NCBI GenBank assembly: GCA_023512835.1
Contig: CM042086.1
Span: 9,525,799 to 9,589,798 of the forward strand
From: Taxillus chinensis
Lineage: Eukaryota > Streptophyta > Magnoliopsida > Santalales > Loranthaceae
Direction of reading: 5' to 3'
Length of the DNA stretch: 64,000 bases
The notes under the pieces were generated by a model. That model was not told the origin of the DNA and made no database searches. It saw nothing but the letters and a program-made list of their open reading frames with translations. The position numbers were made by a program, and so were the translations under genes. Within the stretch, counting starts at the first letter, position 1; every line of letters starts with the position of its first letter. Shown one piece after another: positions 35,826 through 48,800 of this stretch.

Positions 35826-36143
35826 TGTGCTTGATTAGCCGGAGTATCACGTGGCTATTGGCACTAAATACGTGGGACTTGTACATCTTTGGTACTCACT
35901 TTCTGGCATAAATGTATGATGTGGGGGCCACCTTTTTCCCCCCGGTGTGAATTATATTCTCAATGTGAGTGGGCAGGCGTATAGCCAAGCGGAGATATAT
36001 GATATATATATAGATATATAGATATATATAGATATATAGATATATAGATATACGCGCGCGCGCACCTACGGCAGTGGGGAAAAAATGGTAGTCAAAGGTG
36101 GATCGGGAAATTACGAAGCCTCGTTTCGTGCGAGATTATATTA
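35826..36143. repeat. RMC1 3' flank with GATATA microsatellite
   Basis: 3' UTR and flank. An imperfect (GA)TATATA tract runs from about 35996 to 36053, then a (CG)n tract near 36053-36062. No gene. Confidence 0.7.
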
Positions 36144-36151
36144 CCCGTTAG

Positions 36152-36791
36152 TAGGGGTGTAACTATAAACTGTTAAACCGTCGAAATCTGTTCAAATTGA
36201 TCCGTCAAAATCGTCAATTTATCAAACCATTGAAATCGAACAAGAATCGGTTTGATTTGGTTTGAAATCGAATAATATATCGGTTTGATTTGGTTTGAAA
36301 CCGAATAATATATCGGTTTGGTTTGGTTTGAGATTTTAAAACTGCGATTTAAATCAAATCGAATCAAATAATATTGTTATTTATTTATTTTATATTTTAT
36401 TTTATGTTTTGAATTTATTTATTTAAGATTATTTGTTAATACTTCATATGTTATATTTGTGAATTATATCATTAAATTTTGTGACTTATAATTATAAATT
36501 TAATAGGTATAAATATTGATATGCTTACATACTATTTATTTTTTTATTTTATATCATTTTAATTTTAAAAATTTAAAAATTTATGAACTAAACCGATTCA
36601 AATCAATTCAAACTAATAATAATTCAAATCGCCAGTTCAAATTGAACCAAATCAAATCGAATTAGTTCGGTCTGGTTTGGTTTGGTCCAAGCAACAGGTT
36701 TGGTTTGGTTTGATTTTGTTCAAACTGAAACATATCAAATTGATTTGAAAAATGACTTAAATCAATCCAAACCGAACCGATTTCATCTGTA
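36152..36791. mobile_element. hAT-like MITE, 640 bp
   Basis: Flanked by CCCGTTAG (36144-36151) and TCCGTTAG (36792-36799), a near-perfect 8-bp duplication. The left end is TAGGGGTGTAAC; the reverse complement of the right end is TACAGATGAAAT, a weak inverted match. Sub-terminal regions carry oppositely oriented TCGGTTTGGTTTGG/AAACCGAACCG words, and about 36225-36330 has three tandem units containing ATATCGGTTTG. No coding capacity. Confidence 0.65.
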
Positions 36792-36799
36792 TCCGTTAG

Positions 36800-39700
36800 G
36801 GTCTCTCGTGACCTTCCCTGTTCTACTGGCTGATTTTTGAGATAATGAAATTCGAACACGTAAACTAGTAGGAGCCTGACAATTTTCAAAATATAAAAAA
36901 TAAAAAATTGCATTGAAGGAAAAAAGAAGAAGAATAAGAGGAAAGTCCCTCTCTTTTGGACCACAGTTTCATTAGAAACCAAAACTCATGAGTAAGTGTA
37001 ACGGAGTAGGTTCAGGTAGCATCCATTTTCAATAGTTCCAAACTTTGTTTAACTGTGCTCTTCATTTCGATATCTGTAAGTCGAGATTTGATTTTAACGG
37101 CGTTGTACGCGCCGTGGACATGTATTTATGAGTAAAACCAAAAAGTAATAAATAATTTTGTTAGATATTGTTGATACATTTGGACACGTGGGTTGTGTTG
37201 GGGTAGAAAATTTTGAATAAATAAAAAAAGGATAAAATTGAAGGAAATGTTGATGAGGATGGTAGAACAAGAGCGAGATGAGAAAGTGATTTATATCTAT
37301 CCATAAATGGATAAATGGATATTAATCATAGAATGTTTTGGTAAAAGAGAAAGAGAATGGATGTAGATGAAATCATTCAATCTTAACTTCACAGAAAAGT
37401 AAAAAGGCCATTAGGGGGACTAGCTAAAGAGCAATCAAATTATGTGCTAGTATATGCGACATCAAATCAAGCCTTATATCCTATTCATATGAATGTGTTT
37501 GAAGCTCTAAAATATGAATGAATGTCTGGGGGGAGCGATGAGTTGACCATGATAAAACCAGATAGGTTGCATTTGTGTTGTTATCCTTATTCAAATTTGA
37601 ACATGGATTCTAAAAGGTTTGGTTGAGTATGGTAAAATGTTATGATTGTGATTGTAGTTGTTCCATTGACATTTTGGTTCGTGGTTGAGATATGTGAAGC
37701 AAAAGTATGACATATATTAGATATGATTAGCTACGATGAAAGTAGTTTTAGATAGGGTCTCAATTTGGAGTCACATTAGTTAATCGAATTGTTAGTCGGA
37801 TATTGATGTATTAGCATGCAATGATATTTTAACTTTTTTTCATACTAATATGTGACATATCAATATTTGGTTGTTAATTCACTTAACTCATCTAGTTAAT
37901 AATAATAATAATTTTTTTAGATTAGATGGGCTCTGAAGATAAAAATAAAATAATAATAATTTTTAAAATAATGTTTTTAAAAAATAAAGATTATAATTTA
38001 AAGATAGATAATTTTATTTAAAGGATCAAGACCAAATACTAATGACTCAGTTTGATATTGTTTTTGATATACTATTTCTACTTATTTTATAAGCAAAAAC
38101 ACCAAAACCTGTTTAGTAAACTATAAAAAAAATCATTTATAAAAAAATTTCTGCATTTTTTTAGTAAAAACATAATCAGTTTAGTTGTTGCTTTTAAAAG
38201 TTATTTTATCATGCAATAACTTTTAAAAATTTTAAAATACCATTGTTAATCTTAATCATCCTACATAAAATTTATCCTAACTCCCCCATCCTCTTCTAGT
38301 TGTCCCTCCCCGCTTCATCTTCCAACTCCATCATCTTTCCGGTTTAAAATTAAAACTTAATGATATGTTTATATTTTAAAAAATTTATAATAATGTTGTT
38401 TTTGATTTACTAAACATTTATTACATACTTTAAAAATTTATAACACTTTTAAAATAATAATTTACAAAATATTCATCTTCTTATTTTCACAAACAGTTTT
38501 ATTTTTTTAGTACAATTAAAAATAGTTTATTTTAAAAGTATAACATTACTAAATTAAGAACATTCATTTTGAATTTTCCAAATATTTATTTTTTCCTGAA
38601 ATATAAGAATAAAATTAAAAAAAAACATGTCCGCAATTTGAATTTCTAAAATAGAATTTAAAGATAAAAAATAAATAATACTTTCATATATATTTGAGAT
38701 TTATTATTTATTTTTATTTTTTTATATTTTGTTTGAATGAATGTAATAAATAGAAGAGAAAATTGTAAAAAAGAAAGTATATAAAATATTATTTTAATAA
38801 AATAAAAATATATAAAAAAATTGTAATTTTAAGAAATAAAATTTTAGGAAATATTATTTTTAATTAAAAATTTTGAAGAAAAATTTAGAAAGTAATTGGC
38901 CAGGAGCCACACGTGTGACTTTGAAGTGAGTAATAATCCATCCATCGCTGTGTGCGTGTCTCGGGGGATTGGAAGTCGCTTTTCTCGGAGCCCAGCGCAG
39001 GGCATCGCCTCGCTTCCAAGGCAAGTCAAAACTCGACGACGCACCGGACTCAAGTCTCAAGAGGCAACAACCGATTGACTTGACTCGCTCCCGGCTCCTC
39101 CATTAGAGACAAAAGAGAAGGGCCTAAAGCTAATCCCTAGAAGCAAGGAAGAAAGAAAGGAAGCAGGGACCAGGGAGGGGCCTAGGAATTTGGAAGCAAT
39201 AATAATGATGACGTCCAACCCCCGGATGAAGTGATGATGATGATCATCCCTCGGATTCCTTGTTAGATTTTTGGTTGAGTTGTTGGCTCTGAGACTGAGA
39301 CTGAGACTGAAACTGAGGCCGAGCCCGAGCCCGATGACCTATTGTTATTGTTGTTATTATTATTATCTTATTATCTGATTTTAGCTGCTCCCCTCATGTC
39401 CATTTGCCTTCATCTTCGCTTCACTTCACTTGATCAGGTGCTTGTTTACTACTTTCCCACTTTTGTCATCGCGTTTCGATCACTTTCCGGATTCCTTGTT
39501 AGATTCCCGTGTTTTCATTTTCAATGTTGTTTGTTCGTTTGTTTGTTTTTACAGTGAATTGAAGTTGGGTTTTTATTCATTGGTTGAATCAATTTTGATT
39601 TGTTTTTCTAATTTCCCTTTATTCGTATTTGGTTTGCTACTAGTCACTCTACTCAGTACTCAATCACTAGTCTGCTGGAGGACGGACGGGCTGGGCGCCC

Positions 39701-39823
39701 CGATAATCAAATCATTCCTCATTCCTCATTCCTCATTCCTTATTGGTCGGAGACGAGAGAGGAAACGAGTGTGGGTCTCTGTTATCCTTAATAAGAGCAA
39801 TCATAATCACTAATCAGTTAAGG
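36800..39823. other. Intergenic and kinesin promoter/5' UTR
   Basis: About 36800-38880 is AT-rich with no gene; the part near 38000-38850 looks like old MITE-type sequence. From about 38880 the base composition turns GC-richer, as expected of a promoter and leader. A GAGACT repeat lies at 39291-39315 and a CCTCATT repeat at 39718-39741. A possible leader splice donor is GATCAG/GTGCTT near 39437. No coding exon seen before 39824. Confidence 0.5.
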
Positions 39824-42800
39824 ATGGCGTCGTCAAAGCACGGATCAAAATCCAACAAACTTAGCAGCTCCCCCAACCCCTCCAAACCTGTGACTGTGAA
39901 GTCTTTTCCTTCTTCTCCTCCTCCTCCCCCTCCTACTACTACTCCTACCCCTACGTCGCTGTCCACCACTACTTCCTACTCCTCCAAGCATTTTCTAGAA
40001 CCCTCTCTCGATGGTCACAGCTCCCCTGCATCTTCTTCTGCCCTCACTCCAACTCCAAGTAAATCGCATTCCTACCAAACTTACTTCCCACACCCTCACA
40101 TCTCCCAACCCCAAGAGAATGTTACCGTCACTGTCCGCTTTCGCCCTCTCAGGTGCTCTCCCTCCCCCCTCTCTCTCTCTGCCCCTCAAGTTTCAAGTAT
40201 TTTTCTTATCACATACCTGCTCTACTCTTAAGCTGTACTACAAAATGTATTCATACATTTTTTTATTCTTGGGTGCAGTCCAAGGGAGATTCATCAAGGG
40301 GAGGATATTGCCTGGTATGCCGATGGAGAGACAATTGTCCGCAGCGAAAACACTTCTTCCATAGCTTATGCTTTTGGTACGTGAAAACTCTTTCCTATCT
40401 CAATCATTAAATTGTTTGGAGTGATCTTGAACCCACAGTCCAAAAGTAAACTCCAACTTACTACCAGTATATCATTTGACACGCTATGCATGGTTGGCCA
40501 TATTACCTGAAAGCTAACTTCATAAGTTTTAGTAGCTCCAACACTTTTCAGTCCATTTATTCAGCTTGCTCTTTCAGCTCACACCTTTCACACAAATAAA
40601 TTTACAAACTAACCAAAAAGGGTCCAGAAACAGACATATTAGGCAAAGTGTAACAGAGCAGTAGAGTCTATTTTAATTTAGTTATTCATTTCAATTATAT
40701 AGCCATGGTCTATATCAACTTTGTTGGCTCATATATCTGATGATGTTGTTATTAAATTTTATAATGGAGGCCTAATGTCACCAGGTAAAGTATGGATCTA
40801 CTCCATGACATTGTGAGTTTCCCATAAGATGACATCCATCTTTGCTACATCATTCTTTAGCTAACTGATGAGCGGATTCCATTATATTCAATAAAATCTG
40901 TAGTACTGCAAGACCTAGCCACTGCAGTAGTTATTCAACATTTCTCCAATGTTTTATATTCACTACTCCATCTGGCAGCAGATTTGCAATTGTTTGCAGA
41001 TGTGGAGTAGTTTCTATTAGATTTGGTGAGGAATAGATAATTTGATTATGACAGAGAGCTCTTGTTGATGGAATTGGAAGATTGAGAACAACAGTGGAAA
41101 ATCTAAATCAATGAAGGGAGCAATCTTAATGTTGAAGCATAGCACTATTTAATATTTGTTATCAAATTTATATTTATTAATTATTTGTTATCTGGGCTTT
41201 GGCCTAAATTATGTTAGGGTGAAGTTCTACCTCTCCCTTGTACACTCGACTTATTTCTGAATGACTGACCTTTATCCTTAATTTCTTTAATGAACTTTCA
41301 TATCTTACTTTCATTTATGTGCTTTTAGATCGCGTGTTTGGCCCTACAACTACAACACGTCATGTGTATGATATTGCTGCTCAACATGTTGTCAGTAGTT
41401 CAATGGAAGGCATCAATGGTATAGAATGAACATCCTTGGCTTCTATTCTATTGTAAAATGTTTCCATTAAAAGTTTTTGAAGTTTTATTTTATTATTATT
41501 TTTGTTGTTTAACTACTATTTAGTTTTATTTTATTATTACTTTTTTATTATTTTTGTTGTTCAAAATATTTCCACCCCACCCCCAGCGCTGTGCCTCTCC
41601 CATCCCCAGCATTGTCACCCCGAACCCCCCTACCCCCTTGCATCATCGTCACTGAATCTATGTGAGGCTCACGCCTGAACACGTATGAATGAATGATGGT
41701 ACATTTGTAAAATTGATTATCCTATATAAGGTAATCACTCAATATCAAGGGGGGGAGGGGGTAATGTTTATTCCAATGTAATAAACTATTACTTTCTTTT
41801 GTGTTTATCAAACGTGCGAATGAGAATGGATTTCATTCCATTACCAAATATGCTATTACTGACACTTCTTTGCCTTGCCCAAATCTAACCCTAACTCTAA
41901 TAGTTGGCTTGTCTATGGAATGCTAAACCCTAGAATTCACCATCAACCTAGCATTCTCTATGATCTAAATCCCTTTTCTTTAACAAACCCTGAAATTTGA
42001 GACCATGTTAAACACTAAAACAATGCCGGACTCTCAAGGAGTTAAGTTGATGTGTTCTTGGTGTTCATCCCTCTTTTCTTATTAGTCCTATCCCATTTGA
42101 TAGCTTCATAGTTTTATTGAGTTCAACATGAAACTTGAAACTAGGTGACTCTTGAGGTTTATTAAGTCCTAATTGATTTGTTAATGTTATGCCATCATTT
42201 TGGAAAGGAACTGCACACCCATAAGACTTGTTGGAAGCACCATAGTTGTCCACCTAATATTGTTCAATGCTAAAAATGTGAACATATTAAACACTAGGCA
42301 CAACCATGTAGTGTGATGTCCAATCAACATCTATATCCTTTGTTGAATTGTAAGGTTTGCATCTTCTTTTAGTATAGGACATGTATAATTGTTTGTCTAC
42401 TTTTGTAGTTTCTCCTCCTATTGTTAGACTTGGCAATGAGTCAGGAGATTGGTCGTAATAGAGGAGGGCTTGTATGTGTATTATGCACCATCCACTCATT
42501 TAATCAAGCCTAATGTATTGATTGATGCTTTATTTAAATTACAAACTAAAACTTTATCTTTCGAGTATTTATAAAAATGATCATTTGATCATGTAACCTC
42601 CTAATGATGACTTGAAGCTAACATGGTTGTGAGAAGATGATTGTCTCTTTCTGCAAATTCGAAGCTCTATTGATAGTGAGGTAATTGGCTTGATTAATCA
42701 CTGTGAATTTGAGAAGGAACTGATGGGCTACTTAGAATTCTTGTATTTTGGTAAATGGAATCTTACTCGCATGTATGAGGTTTGCAAAGCATTCTTTTGA

Positions 42801-45800
42801 GCTGATAAATAAGATCAGACTTTTACGGCTTAATTTATGGCCTTTTAGAAAACTTATGAAGAGCTTAATATGTTATTGCCATTTAATCCTGATGTGAAGG
42901 TTCAACAACAATGAGAGCAAATGGCTATCATGAGTTTGTTGGCTAGCCTTTCCTTTGATTTTGAGATGGCTAAGTCAGGCTTTTTTTCAGTTTTAAGATC
43001 ACTTTAGAAGAAGTTTTTAGTTGGGTATTATGCACAAAAAGTACTTACAGGGATTGCTCAATGGTGCTTTAGTGAGTTTTTGGATTAATTATGAGCCTTT
43101 ACAATCATTCCCTCAGGCTAGAAACATAGGAGGAGGATCACCTAGACTAAGCATGACCATGTACTGGACATATGAAACATTATTGTAGAAAGTTTTAGTA
43201 TAAAAATCAAAGAGCTTCTTTAGCTCACATTGCATCGACTACTAATAATTTAGCACCATTGGTTCTTATCTTTGTAGATGATTTTTTCAAGTTTTCATAA
43301 TATCAAGAATCAATGAAAGTCTTCATCTCCTTTTATCGCTGCTATTGCTGATTCAAGTATTCCAAATGCGTGTCTTCTTTCTTTCAAATGAATCATTGAT
43401 TCTGGTGCCATAAATTATATGATAGCCTGATATGTAATTTCAATATGTTTTCTAATTTTTAGTCCCACACTTCTTAGTCACTCTTAGCTGATGGTTTATC
43501 ATTTTGTGTTCGTGGGTCGGACACAATTGTTTCAACCCTTCTCCTTCCTTTGTCATATGTCTTATATTTATCTAACTTCTTTTTTAATTTGATCTCAGCA
43601 AGCTAGCTTACTCTCCATCTTAACTATTGCATTATTTTTTTCCTGATCATTGCTTATTTTAGGATCTTATGACGGAGAAAATAATTGGTAAAAGGCATGG
43701 ATCTGGAGGCCTCTATACTCTTGATGACCCATTACCTCTGTCTATTGCTTGCTTTGATGTTTCATCTCCATTTGAGGCATATTGTAGGATGGTTCATCCA
43801 TCCTTTCCTTTGCTCAAGAAGCTTTGTCCATATTTTGGATATTAAATATTGGTTTGGAAGTTAAATTATCTTTCGGTTATTTGTCCAAATATTGTATATT
43901 CTGTGAGTGTTATTAGTCGATTCATGTCATATTCAACAAGTAGCACCTAGATGTGGTCTCTTGTACACAAATCATGGACACACTCGGATTGAATGTTTCT
44001 CATATGCAAATTGGGTTGGTTCAAAGATCCATAACATGCTATTGTGTTTTTGTTAGAGGAATTTTGGTCATGCAAAAAAGTAATAAATAGAATGTTGTAT
44101 CAAGGATCTAGTGAGATATAAGGTCATGGCAGTTCATGTGAGAGATAATGTGGATATATCTCTTAAACAAAGTTGGTTTTAACTCTTTTATACCAGTTAA
44201 ATTGTAGCATGATAACCAAGCTGCACTTCATATTACTTTTAATCTTGTTTCATGAGCGAACTAAGCATATTGAAATTGATTGTCATTTCGTCTATGGGAA
44301 AATTCAACTTGAATTGATTTTTACAAGATATGTGAAAACCGAAGACAAATTATGAGATATTTTCATCAAAACACTAAATGAGATTCGGATTACTTATCTT
44401 TGTAACAAGTTAGGCATGATTAATATTTATGGTCCAACTTTAAGGGTAGTGTTATCGTAATTAGTGGGATACCGTGAGTCTATAACACCTGAAGTAGTGA
44501 GATATTGTGTAATTAAATTTGATACCATAATATTCTCATTATCATAGATAGCTTCCCCTATCTCTCTCTCTCGATATATATATATATATTCATGTATTGT
44601 GTTGAAAGTGATATAAAATAATAATACTCTCTTCTATTCATGTTAAAAGCAATATGTGGTGTGGGGCCTGATGGTTTGCTTTGCTGCTATCTATGGTATT
44701 GCTTCTAATCAGTGACCAATCACAGACTTCCAAAGAGGGGGCATTGGGATGGCTCTTTCACTTGATATGCCTAGGATTAAGAGATGGAGGATTTTCTGTC
44801 GTTCTTTAAGGTTTTTCATAATGTTCAGATGGAGGAGGGGCATCCCAATGCAATGATAATTCCTAGTTAGCGGTGTTGGGTAGTGGTGGAAGGTCATTTG
44901 GACATTTAAAATACCCACCAGGATGACCTTATTCCCTTGGAAGGGAGCCTGGGGCAAAAGCCTTACCCTAGACCAGTTATAATAATGTGGCCTTCTAGTG
45001 TTTAGTAGATGACCATGTCCTACTCCATTGTAGCTAGTTGTGTGACAGACCCACCTCTAGGGTTTTGTGTGCGTGGCTGAGGATTGTTTGAGTGAAATGG
45101 GAGAGTAGGTGAAGGTGATAGAGCGGGTCAAAGATTTCATTGCTGTGATTTTGATGGTAGTTTTCCGGCAATTTGGTGGGAGTGAAACTTTCAGATCTTT
45201 GAACGTATTGAAAACATGGTTTAGCTGGTGAAGGGTGAATTATGGTTCTTAATGTTAGATAAAGTGACATGTTATATCTTACCTTCTCCTGGAATCATCT
45301 ATCTTTTGCTTTTTGTTCATATGGTTTTGATATTGGCTTAGTGCCTGCCTTTCTTAAGATTCTTTGCTTCATGAAAAATGAGTTCCATTTAGAAAGTAAT
45401 TCCCTGTAATTTACAAGAAAATAAAATTCTTTTCTATTGTTCGATAATTTTTTTTAAATTGAGGGAAAATATTTTTCAATGTTTGATAAAAAAAAAATAA
45501 AACCAACAAAGTTATGAAGTTATATGAAATATAAAAGTAATCCACCCATTGGAGCAAAAACCCAATGAACAAATAAAAAAATGAACCAAATACAGATAGA
45601 AATCATGGTTATTTGAATAAACAATTCTATTTGTCATTGAAGTGTAACCACAAATAATTGGGAAACAATTCCTTAAGAATGAGATAAATTATCTCTTCTA
45701 GAAGAAGACCGGACAAATAGCAAAGAGAGATTGTATGGTTTGAATATGTCACAATCCAAACTGCTAAAAAACAAATATATGGTATAAAAATTGTGAACTT

Positions 45801-48800
45801 GATATGCAAACATTCAGATTCAACAATACAATTGAGTGAATGAAAAATAAGAGACCACATGTAGAAGTGAGAGAAAAAGAGGAATTGAGACACAAGGTAT
45901 GAACCCTGGAAGGAGTGAGAGTGCATTGATCGTGTCGTAGAAAATGATTTTTGGAGTTAAAATCCGAGTCAGTTTCTTTTTTTTATAGGGAAATGATGTA
46001 TTCTTTGTTGACTTGAAAAGTATTTTTTGTTGACTTTTTTAAGTCACCAAATATAAGAAAATTATGAAAATATTTTTCAAAAAATTGTTTTTCGTGAAAC
46101 AAGTGGTCTTAATAAAAAAAATTGAAAAAAAAGGACTTGTGTGCCTACATGTCAGGAAAAAAAAAACTAACGGATATGAACATCCATACTTAGAACTCGA
46201 GTTTGCTCGGGTTTGTAAAATAAAATTAAGCAAACAAACATGAACATCTTACTATTTGTCTTAACTTAGTTCGTTTACAATCTTAATACTTTCAAAAAAA
46301 ATTATTATCAAAAAGTTACAAAATATCACTTGTAGCATGGAAATCAAACCTTTCACCCATCGGAAACGTGTTAGAACAATTAGACTTTGTTTGGTTCGTA
46401 TATTTTAAAATATGATTTTGTTTTAAAAGACAAAGTCGACTCAACAAAGTTTGTTAATAAAGGGCTACTTTATTCAAATCATAACTTAAATAAAGTAATA
46501 ATTTTTGAAAACTCTTTTAATTATTTTTGGTTTTTAACTTTAAATTTAATTTTTTGTGAGATTCATTTTAAACTTTTTCCTCGGGGCCTATCATATTTTT
46601 TTTTTAAATTTTTATAGGACTCGATTTTAAAAAAATAATATTTTAAAATACATTTTCTCTCCTATAAAACAGAATTTGTTTTTAAAATTAAGAATTCAAA
46701 CTTCAATTTGAATAAAGATTCAAATCTTGAAATCAAAACACAAAAACGAATACATGTACTGAATATTCTCTTAGTAGCATTGTCTACTAGTACTAGGGTT
46801 TGATTTCTCTATTTTTCATAGTACCGAATATTCCCTTTGTAGAGTTGTTGCTGATGCCTATCAATGCTTATTCTTTAGACTGCAGTTTTTTTTTAATGTC
46901 TTCTTGTATGGATATGGATATTATTTACTGTTACTAAAAATTTTATAAGTTTTTCTCAGGAACAATATTTGCATATGGAGTGACAAGCAGCGGCAAAACT
47001 CACACTATGCACGTGAGATATTTTTTTCCTTATAAAATTTCATTATATTGGTATGGTTTTTTGTTCTCTTGATGAAGAGGCTAATGGAAAGATAGTTATT
47101 ATTGCCGTTTTTCTTCATATACCAGTGCTTCCATCTAATGTAGTCAATCAGCAGCTAAAGGATTTCATTTTTATTGTCCTTTCTAATTTTATTTGTGTGG
47201 CTAAATTTGTATGTCAAGTTGTAGAGTGCATATTAAAGTGGGCTGAAGATGGTTCTATGCAATATCCCGTTTTGTATGACATATATTCTCCTCCACGAAC
47301 TTGTATTGCATTTGATGGTTAAAAAATGTATTAATTATATTATAAAGAAATGTAGGCCATTTATTTTGGATTTTGTTTTTGAAAGGCAATTTTGGATTTT
47401 GAATTTTTTAAGTCACTTTGATAATGGTTTGTCAATGCACGAATGGCAGGGAGATCAGAGATCGCCTGGAATCATACCACTTGCTGTAAAGGACGTTTTC
47501 AGTATTATACAAGAGGTTCTATAATTGCTATTAGCCATTTTGAATAATTAACTGTGTAAATGAGTTGTTGCAGAAATTAATAAACTTCATATGTTAATTT
47601 TCTCTAGACTCCATGCCGAGAATTTCTCCTTCGGGTCTCATATTTGGAGATTTATAATGAGGTGAGCTTATTTCCACTTTATCCCCATTTTACATTATTC
47701 ATTTCATGTTTTTGAGATTTATGATACTTTGTTAACCATTTTATTTGTTCACGACAATTTTAAGACCTTATAGTCTCATTTGTTTTTGATTTCGTTTCTA
47801 TTTTCTTATTTCCGATTCCCTTTTTTCAGTGATTAGAAATACAGAACACGTTTGTTTTATCATTGTTGTTGATTAGATGTCCCAAATTAAGACTCAAATA
47901 ATGGGATTGTAAAAATTACAACTCCATTTATTCCCAGAACGTAGGAGGCATGCAGCTTCTTTTTTTAAAAAGAACTGAGTCCCACTTTTGATTCCTCCAA
48001 ACAATATTAGGGCAGATGGGCAATTTTTTTCCTTTATTTTTATATTCATTTCCCCCTCTTTTTACCATGAACTGGTTTCGTTTTTCAAAACCTTTTGTTT
48101 CCTTATCATCACCATCCTTATGCTCTGACAAAGCCCTAACATCTGTCGACCATCATCTGTCTCTTTAACTCTGATCAAGCTAAAGCATTTTAGTGTTAAA
48201 AGATTAGGCTCAATGTGTCTAAAATATCAAAACTCTAAGAATTTCTATTTTAGTTAATTGTTATTTAGTTTTAAGATTTATGATCAAATGGAAATATGTA
48301 ACAACTCATATTAATGTTGTCAAAAGACTATTATATGTATTTTCGGTGAAGATATGTGTAATATTTGCATTAACCGGCTATATATAGATAACCTCCGTGA
48401 TTTTGATAAGCTATTTCTCATTGCCTTTTATGATGTCTTTGGCATAAGAGAATGTGCATATTTTTGAGAACTGTCAGTGTGAAGGCACAAAGTCTTTTTT
48501 TTTTCTCTCTTCTTGGTTGGATGTCAGTTACTGGTATTTTATTCTTTGTTGAACTGGTTGTTCTCTTGTCTTTGTATATTTCATGTGTGTTTGGTCTTTT
48601 TAATAAAGTTTTTATCTATAAAAAAGTAAAATAAATATAGGTAACCTCCAAATTTTCGTATTAAGAATCCTCTTACTTTTTATTTTTCTACAATCTGTGT
48701 ATCCTTGAACTGCCTCTAATGTTGCTTCCATATTTCTTGTAACACTTTTATTCGTTAAGGTTTATTTCATCTCAGGTTGTTAATGATTTGTTGAATCCGG

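Noticed and set aside
42065..42499. Two minus-strand ORFs that could be one gene
   Set aside because: Inside kinesin intron 3, next to a decayed copia relic; no domain recognised and no start or splice support.
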